In this document: positions 52,701 through 61,700 of the stretch, in pieces | Numbering within the stretch: the first letter of the stretch is position 1 | How the letters are laid out: each line of letters starts with the position of its first letter | NCBI GenBank assembly: GCA_033964015.1 | Contig: CM066912.1 | Span: 29,350,532-29,414,531, forward strand | Length of the DNA: 64,000 nucleotides | Direction: 5' to 3' | Source of the DNA: Scolanthus callimorphus | Taxonomy: Eukaryota; Cnidaria; Anthozoa; Actiniaria; Edwardsiidae | Translations under genes and position numbers: made by a program | The notes under the pieces: generated by a model | The model's database searches: none | Seen by the model: the letters and a program-made list of their open reading frames with translations, nothing else | Told to the model about the DNA's origin: nothing

Positions 52701-55700
52701 TCACAAGTTCAAACTGAAAATTTGCATCGAGTTTTCAACTGCGTTTTATTCTTGTGAGCTTACAATGCGACTTTGGGTGCTTATGGGCCTTTAATTAGTA
52801 GTATTCAATTATGCCAAGTGGTCTCAATTTGTGTCTTCTAGTCTCCACGTTCTTCGTCTCCTCGCATTACTGCCCACACCTTACGGACACGACTACAAGA
52901 CTACATTAATGCCATGCAGATTATGGCGCCCTTACAGGTAAGACATGACGAGAAAGCAATTTGTGAGATGGGCAACATAGTATTGTGTGAAGCCACGTGA
53001 AGCCGTAGCATGGGAAACCGTTTCCCTACCACCTTCTTTCCGCCCGGACATGGCCAGGGCTCGAGTTGCGCAAAGAACTGTGTTAACAACATTTTGCATG
53101 TGCATATGTCTGGGGTAAAATATGAAGTTGGGCAACTAAAATATAACAGTAAGACTTTAGAGGGAAACTCCTTACCTTTTATACTTGAACCAATCCTGGA
53201 TCGATCCTTCATATGGTACACTTCAGTGTCCTTCTGTATATCCTCGTTCTATAAGACATGCCAGATATTTATACGGAGGAATATGAAGGCTACTACCCGA
53301 CCCTTACGGAATAACGCTGTCAGAATAGTGTGTCATGGAACCCTTAGCAGCTAAACGATCGTTGAAAAACCCAGACTTCATTTACGGTAACCAAATTAAA
53401 AAAAATTGACCTTCTCCCTTTAACCTCAAGCTTGTATCTTTCTAGGGTGCCGTTCGAGATTCTCCCGATGGAAAGCCGCGAAGTGAACTAGATGAGAGTT
53501 CACAAGATTCAAAGTCCACAAGTAGTGTTCCTCACCCTAGCCCCCTCGGGCGCGCTACTCGAGGCTTCCCCTCTCCCCCTTACTCGTCTGTGTCATCACA
53601 AAGCCCTGGCAGGTCGGCCCAGAGCCCTGAACTGGTGAGGGGGCAGACGGCGGCGTCGCTAGGCGAGACGCCAGACAGCGTCTTTAAGTATACGGCGTCT
53701 ACAGGGTCACAAACAGATTTAACATCGGAATACTTGAAGGTAAGACGAATTCTTGCTTCTGGACCTTGTTGTATGTCATGGGATGATTCCTCGGGGTGGT
53801 TACAATGGGCAATTCCAGAAAATAAAGGTACCCCCCCCCCCCCCCCCCCTCCCCCCTCCCCACGGGCGGCATTTGGAAATTCCGAAGGGATGGGGGGGTT
53901 TAAGAGCTCGGAATTCTGATTGCAAGGGGGGGTTTTCGAAGCTGGATTTCTTGTCACAAAGGGGGGTCTGAAGATGCCCAACTTCTGAAGGAGTTCGCGT
54001 GTTTTTCAGTCTGCTAAAATAGCGTTTTTCAGAAAGGAAATAACGTCATTTCACGCGCGCAAAAACAGTCTTCGCCGCCATTCGATAGATAGAGAATGCT
54101 TGCCAGTTCGTACTTGTCCCTTCTAAGACAGAATCTCCATAATTTTCTACTGATTTCGACTGTTAGTTCAATCATGCAGCATATTCAACGTTGCCCAATC
54201 TCACATTAAAATTAATATAAAGGATGTTGGCGATACGGGATAAGTTGAGCTTGCATGGACGCGCAACTTTCACCAAAACCCGCCGCAACTTTCCCTAACA
54301 TATCTAATGAAATCCCGGAACAACACGGTATAGTTTAATAAACGTTTCTCAAAGATGGTACATGTAATATGCATGTTGAATAATATGTTTTTCTTTTACT
54401 CCTTTTTAGAGTTTCTATATGGGTTTTTCCTAAGCCTCAAATATTCGAAGATCCGCAAAAAGTAACAACTAGGCTTTCCAAGCTTGGTCTAGCTCATTCT
54501 AATGTGTTGGCGAATGGCGAAAGTCTCAAGATTTTCCGTGATAATATCATCCGATTCTTTGCCCCTACAATTCAAATCTTACAAAATAGCCAGTTAGCTA
54601 CTAGTTAAACACGCTAAAAATGTAGAGCTCATATTCAGTGGATGTTGTGAATGCCGGTGGTATTTTTTTCTTCAAAATCAAACTATCATGCTCTGTATTA
54701 ATATTCTGAAACAAGATTATGCGCTTTTTGTGTTTTCTTTACTTTGCAAATTTAATAAATTCCCGCAACAACCCCCGCAATTTTTGCCTTTTTCTCCGCA
54801 ACGTTTCCTCTCGCAAATTTTTACTTTTTCTCGCAATAATAAACAAGGTGGTGATTATTTGGATTCCGGAGGGGAGGGGGGGTAAAAGTTGAAATTTCTG
54901 AAGGGGAGGGGGGTTTAACCTACCCGGCGGAATTCTATATGCACGGGGGGGGGGGGGGGGGGGGGGTAAACCATTTTGGAAATTCTGGATGCATGGGGGG
55001 GTCAAAAACTAGTGCCGCCCGTGGGGGGTACCTTTATTTTCTGGAATTGCCCAATTGTCAATGTTTTATGCAGATAAAATGAGAATAATTTTATCGGAGT
55101 TAAACCAAGTCGAGCGTGCGCTCCTGGGAATCTGCCCCTGTTGGGCGCGTTGGGACCCCCCATCACTTCGTGTGCCTTTGGCCTGGTTGCACTTCCAGTT
55201 CAGCTAGAAACTCGTGCTTGCCTCCATTCTCGGGTAGCGCTTGCTTGGAGGGTGTACCTTGCAAGCGCTCCAGTACCTACCCCAACTTATCTGAGACGAT
55301 GAGTTTAACTCACAGAACTAACAAAAGGAATCATCACCTGAATTGGGTGGCAACAAGATGTAAGCACCGTTAGCCGATTTGATATGATGCCAATGCTGAT
55401 TGTTGACACCCTTGCGTTGTGTAGACCTTAGAGGAAATTACCGGACGCGAGGACGTTCCAGGAGAATCCAGTGATGACTCTAGACGAACCAGACCGGCGA
55501 GTCGTTGGAAGCGCAAACCCGGTGTCAACTTTAGATCAACTAGTGAAACTGGCGAAGACATGGACAGTTCGTTAAACAGTAGTAACTTTGTGGATGGGGT
55601 CTCTCTACATGTCCGGTATATTTATAGACTAAGGCCTAGGGCATACGTCGAATTCACCGATCCCGCATTCATTGTTATACCCCTAGTTACTGTTGCTACG

Positions 55701-58700
55701 TCGGACAAGCCAAATTTTATCTTTGGCATAGAGCGCGGAAAAGACACCGATTGCAGGGAGTTGTTAGAAGTTGTTGCATGCAATTTGGATTTTATATTTT
55801 TATCTTGAAAAGCTGAATAATTATTGAAAAATCTTCGATATACAAGTTTGTTGCTCGGACATTTTGAATTCCATAGGGAAAACTTCCTATTGTTTGCTAT
55901 GAGTGGGCGGAGCTATCGTCAAAATAGGGATCGGTCAATTAGGGTCCCGTCGATTGCATTTTTTTTTCAAAAGATACCGACTCATTACACTTTCAAAAAT
56001 AAATTATCTATTTAAATGTATTCGACACGACGTTAATTCGACGTATGCCCTAGGCCTAATCTCTGCATAGCAAGTGATCATTTGTTGTTCTTGTTGATTG
56101 TTACCTCTAAAATTGTCACATTATGATTGTCTCTATTTGCAGACCGGCGCCTAGTGAAAAGGAAGTAGAGGTAAGTACATTTTCTTTGTTTTCTTTCTTT
56201 TAAATTTCTGTATAGAAATGGCTGCAATTTGTAGGGATGTCAAAGTTAACCTTTTCTGACCAAAGACCAGAGTAAAAACTGGCGTTTTGCCAGAAATGTT
56301 TTTTTTAGCATCGCAAAAATCCTTCAACGTTTTTAGCATGTGAAGCGTGGAACGAAATAGGCTAGCAGTACTACTAATGAAACATCTTGTATTCTGTCAT
56401 TTGATCTTATACATCTTTCGTTCTATGGGTGATTTAAAGGGGCACTCGCACGCTTAATATTCGTCCACCGTGGACATAAAATAAGTAAAATTGTAACCGA
56501 GAAAAGACATGTACAATTGCCCGTAGTAATCAAAATAATCCTCCAGATTAATAGAAAAACCTTTGAAGTGTTACACAAATGTACACAAATGCAATTCTAG
56601 GTTGTTTTGACTTGTTATCAAGAGGATGGAATTGGATTGCGATTTGAGCTATTTTCTTGTCAGAGAAGCGGCCCGCAAGCGTGCGAGAGCCCCTTTAACG
56701 CCGTTTGTTTTCTTTCATTACAGAAACATTTTCGAACTCTCGTCGTCGCTTTTAATACTGACCAAATGACGTTAGCCAAGCGGCTAGAAATTCAGGTAGG
56801 AAAGTAAAGGCCGGTTTACACTTGCGATTTTTGTTGCATTTGTCACGGCGATTTTTCTCGCGCGAGTTGCAATTCCATCTCTCTAGTGTAAACGAGATGC
56901 AAATCCGGTGCGATTTCTGTGCTCTCTTTTTTTTTTCAAATCGCATCAAGTTACAAAGACTTTCGAAAACAAAATCGCGGCAGATCGCGCCGGGTTGCAC
57001 ATAGTTTACATTAGTGATTTTGAGTTGACGCGTACGTGCGAGAAAATTCGCCGCGACAAAAATTGCTAGTGTAAACGGGCCTTTAAGCCGGGGAAATACA
57101 AGGCACAAAAACCCTCGACTTGTCGCGCAACATTGCTGCGTTGCAAGTCTAATGTTTGTTGCTCGTTTTTCATCAAATTCACAACTTGTCGCGCAACATT
57201 TTGTTTTGATGATCACACATGCGAGACCAAGGCGAATTTGGCCCCTTAGCACTTCATTTCTATTGACCAACCAACTTGAATCGTAGGCAAAATGTTGCAC
57301 GACAAGTTTTGTGTTTGATGAAAAACGAGCAACAAAGCTAGAATTTGTGTCTCAAAGTAGACCCGCGCTCTACTTCGCGCAACAAGTTTTCACAACCTGC
57401 AACAAATGTTTTTGTTGCGCGACAAGTTGTGGCGCGAGATGAAAAACGCGCAACATCGATTATCAACTTGCAACGCAACAATGTTACGCGACAAGTTGAG
57501 GAATTCTGTGCCTCGTATTTCCCCGGCTTTACACGGAAGAATGTTTGGGTAGGCCGTCTTCCTAGCAAGACAGGGTTCCCACTCTACTTGAAACGTCAGA
57601 GAAATCTGACGTCATATTCAAAATGCCGGCCTCCTGACAAAGGAATTTTACCCCCTATCAATCCCACAATGCGTCTAAACTGGTGCATTATGGGATTGAT
57701 AGGAAGTAAAATTCTTTTGTCCAGGGCTTTTTCCTAGTCGCCAACTGAAGACCAAGTGCAAAACACTTCCCCTGAACAAAACTTTTGGTCGCCAGGTGGC
57801 ATCAAGTTTGAAAAGGGTACCAAATTGTTTGGTCACCAACCTTGTCGTCTGTCCTATTTTAGGAGCGTAACCGACGAGTCGCAGAGAGTGGAATGGAAAG
57901 AGAGTTTCAGAACATGATAAACTTGCTCAAGGTATTTTGATAGAATCTTCACCAAATTTTGCAGTTTTGGTCATATGAATGTGTAGAATTGAATACCTTG
58001 TTTCATTTCCTGATAACTGTTAGATATTATTAATCAATATTAACGTGAGAAAGGCCTATACCGTTACGTGCCGTAACCTTTCCACTGTCATATAGCTCTT
58101 ACTAGTGTTCTTGACTGCTCTTGTGTTCTAACTATTCTAATTACTTTACTTTGACACTAAATCAAGTCCTACTCTGGGATCTTATCTCGCCTTATCTAGC
58201 AGCTCCTAATTGGCACAATGTTTCCTGATCTCGCCTTTCACTTGGACCACTTTCCCCTAGTATTTGCCTTATCTCGCCTTATCTCGCCTCGCCTTATCTC
58301 GCCTTATCTCGCCTTATCTCGCCGTATCTCGCCTCATCTCGCCTTATCTCGCAGCTCCTAATTGGTACAATGTTTCCTGATCTCGCCTTTCACTTGGACC
58401 ATTTTCCCCTTATTTGCCTTATCTCGCCCTATCTCGCCTTATCTCTCATAAACTCGCGGCGAGTAGGCCTAACTCAATTATGCATGCTGATGTGACATCT
58501 TGAATCCTGTCTAAAAGTTGTATATTGGTTCTGCTTATTTCAGGATTACGAAGAGCGATATATTCGAACGAAGGAGCTTCAGGTTCGCCTCGCGATTTAT
58601 ACTTGACTCGTCTTCTCGGGTGAAGTTTAGGAATTACAGGTGTTCGAACGGTCTAAGCCGTTGCCTCTCATCCCTGTGTTTTGGTTTCGATTCCTTGCGT

Positions 58701-61700
58701 GGTCTGCTAGAGATTTTTTCCGCCCATGGGTCGTGTCTCGAACCTTGTTCATTGTAGGTGGAAATGATTCGTCAATTCTCTTGTATCAGATTCTCTCAAT
58801 GTACTACACCTACTCTCATTACACTGACCCAACTGTGTCTGTTGTCGCTCACAGTGCGTCGTGGGAGCAACTAGATTAACGAGAACCAATAGTGAATAGA
58901 GCGGATTTCACATGACCATCGTCAAAACAATTGCAATTGAGCAATCACTAGCCAATCAGAATCAAGAGAAATCACGACTTGCTCCTAAATGGCTTTTTTT
59001 CTCAGCCAATTGCAAGCCGAATCAATTACTAAGTGATTACACAATTGTATTTACTTCCCAATTTGATTGGCTGAGAAAAAAATGAGTAGCCAATGAGAAC
59101 GCAAAGCCATTGCAATTACATAACAAGTCTTGACAGTCATCTGAAATCCGCTCTATTGGTTATTGAAATAAAACTAGTCTTACGTATAGCACATATAACT
59201 ATAATAATAGATCGCTAGCGAGAAATCTTGCAACTTGTAAACTCGAGAATTTCGCACTTAATTTCTCCCATGACTCATCGCGGGTTGCAACGAACAGTTA
59301 CGACGGTGCAATCGTTTTTGAAATAGGTATATAGGGTGATGAAAACGAAACAGTTTTTCCGAGCTTACCTTGTTTTTTATTATTTAGCACGTTGCTACGG
59401 CGTTAGGATCCCAGATGGAGGTTCTACGGAGCTCTTGTCAGAGGGTTTCTACGTTAGCTCAACAGCACGGAAGCGTTCAACAGGTACGTTTTAGTGTTCA
59501 CGGATTATTGAGCGAAATGGGCTGCATGGTTTCTTTGTTTTTCTGATATTTCGACCACTTTGATGACGAATATCGTTGTCGCTTAGAAAAGCGCGAGAGT
59601 TTCGATGAGCCTTTATTTTGCCAATGAGGCAAGCGGATTTTAGACAGTGAACGAAGATTGTATATTTTAACATTAAAATGTATTAATATTAACCACGATA
59701 ATTTTTTAGGCAATAGTCCGGTTTCGAATTCTCTAATCTACCGCTGAATAGGCATCGACGGAGCATAAATACAGTGGGAGCCTCAGTTTGAAGTAGAAAA
59801 AGTTGTGAATACCGACGAGAAACTGATGAAGCTTGAATGGAGACAATAGACAAAACTTTTTGGACTCGTTGGTATTCGCAACTTTCGGGTTCAAATCGAG
59901 GCCCACTGTATTTATGCGCCGTTGATGCCTATTCAGCGGTAGATTAGAGAATTCGAAACTGGCCTATTTCTATATAGATGTAAAAGTGTAAGATGAATGA
60001 CTTAATGAATGTAATGATTCCAGGAAGCGCGCATGGCATCTGGTCTTGAGGTGATGATTTGTCACGCCGAAAACGTTATCAGACATCTGGAGCGAGCACA
60101 AGAAGATCTCAAGGAATTCAGGTAAGATCCCACAGTATGAAACCACGTATGGTTTTAGACAAAATCATTGTTTTCCGCTTGGAGTTTCAAATCACACATG
60201 ATTTGATTTGAGAAACTCCCGTTTTCAGGAAGAGTCCTTTTTGTTCTTTCGTACGCCCCCTGGGAACTCCTTTGTTTTATTTCCTGTCCTGGAAAGTCCT
60301 TGAATATCCTGGAAATTTGCCCCAAACTCATTAAAAAAGGTATTTTGTTGTACAAGCGATAGTAAATCGTCGTAAGAAGGGATAGTAAAATCAAAGCCCA
60401 CGAAGTATCAAAAAGACATGCTTCATTGAAGTAACTACTCCGCTTTCAATACCTGTTAATGCTGGCCACGAAAAATGCTATTTAAAAAACTGTTTAAAGA
60501 GGAGCAAAAACGTTTCGAAGGCGAGTCTGATTTATGAAAAATTCCTGGAAATATCCTGGAAAAGTGCTGAGAAATCTCCTTGTAACTCCTGGATTTCTTA
60601 AATTGTCTAGGCGTAGAACCCTGCTTTAAAACAATCCACGGAAAGTACGGCACCGAAAAAGTCATTTACATTTTTTTATAAAAAAAACGTAGCGGACACA
60701 CTCTAAAATCGGCTCTTTTTAAAAATTAAAAAATCCCCAACACGGTTTTTTAGAACACATCTAAGGCCATGGTAAAATGTTGTTAAAGAACAAAAGCGTC
60801 GTGAATCCGCGTGCGTGAAGCTCCCTAAAAAATATTTTGTATCAAATTGAAGAAATAAACTATTCATCGCTTAATGCTCTGATGAAATGATTTGTCTTTA
60901 AAATTTAGGAAAAAAGAGTTCCTGCAATCTGAAGATTCAGACACGGCCGTTGTCCACTCGACTGTAAATGGGCCTAGCAGCTTACGTAAGTATAATAGCG
61001 GAGCTCCTGCGCGGGCAGAAGGCCCGCGCAAGCGGAGCACCATACCTAAGGGAAAAACGTATAGTATACTATCGAGTTGATTTTTGAACGTCACGGGCAT
61101 TATGGATCATTTTGATGACGTCATTGATGACGTAAGGGCACGTGACTTTGGTGTAGAGTTCCTCTTATGGTCTTTGAAACTTTGTCAAAGTTTGGCTTCT
61201 ATAGAAGCTACCCTTCGGGAGATATTATTTTTTCTTTATTTTTCTGGTATTAAACCTATAGCGTACGCCGTCCGTCCGTCCGTCCGTCGTCCGTCGTCCG
61301 TCCGTCCGTGTACACATGGGAACCCTGTGGTATGCAAAGAAAAAAATATATCTCCTCAAGGGAACATGCTAAGACAACCATACTTGGGATATTTTGTCTA
61401 TGTTTCAAGGGGGGTGCTGTAACACGGACACGTGATGTGACGTCATCGATGACGTCATCTATGCTTGAAAAATCAATATCTCGTGAAGGGAAGACTCTAA
61501 AACAACCAAACTTGGGTAGTGTAGTCTAGGCCACCAGATGAGCGAAATGAGGTGGTCACGTGATATGACGTCATCGATGACGTCATCTATGCTTGAAAAA
61601 TCAATATCTTGTGAAGGGAAGACTCTAAGACAACAAAACTTGGGTAGTGTAGTCTAGGCCACCAGATGAGCGAAACGAGGTGGTCACGTGATATGACGTC

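Noticed and set aside
53580..53981. Minus-strand open frame of 133 codons
   Set aside because: It is antisense to exon 53446-53739 and runs into a C-run TIR terminus.
56752..57300. Minus-strand open frame of 182 codons
   Set aside because: It spans the 3' end of exon 56724-56795 in antisense and two adjacent TIR elements, so it is a chance frame.
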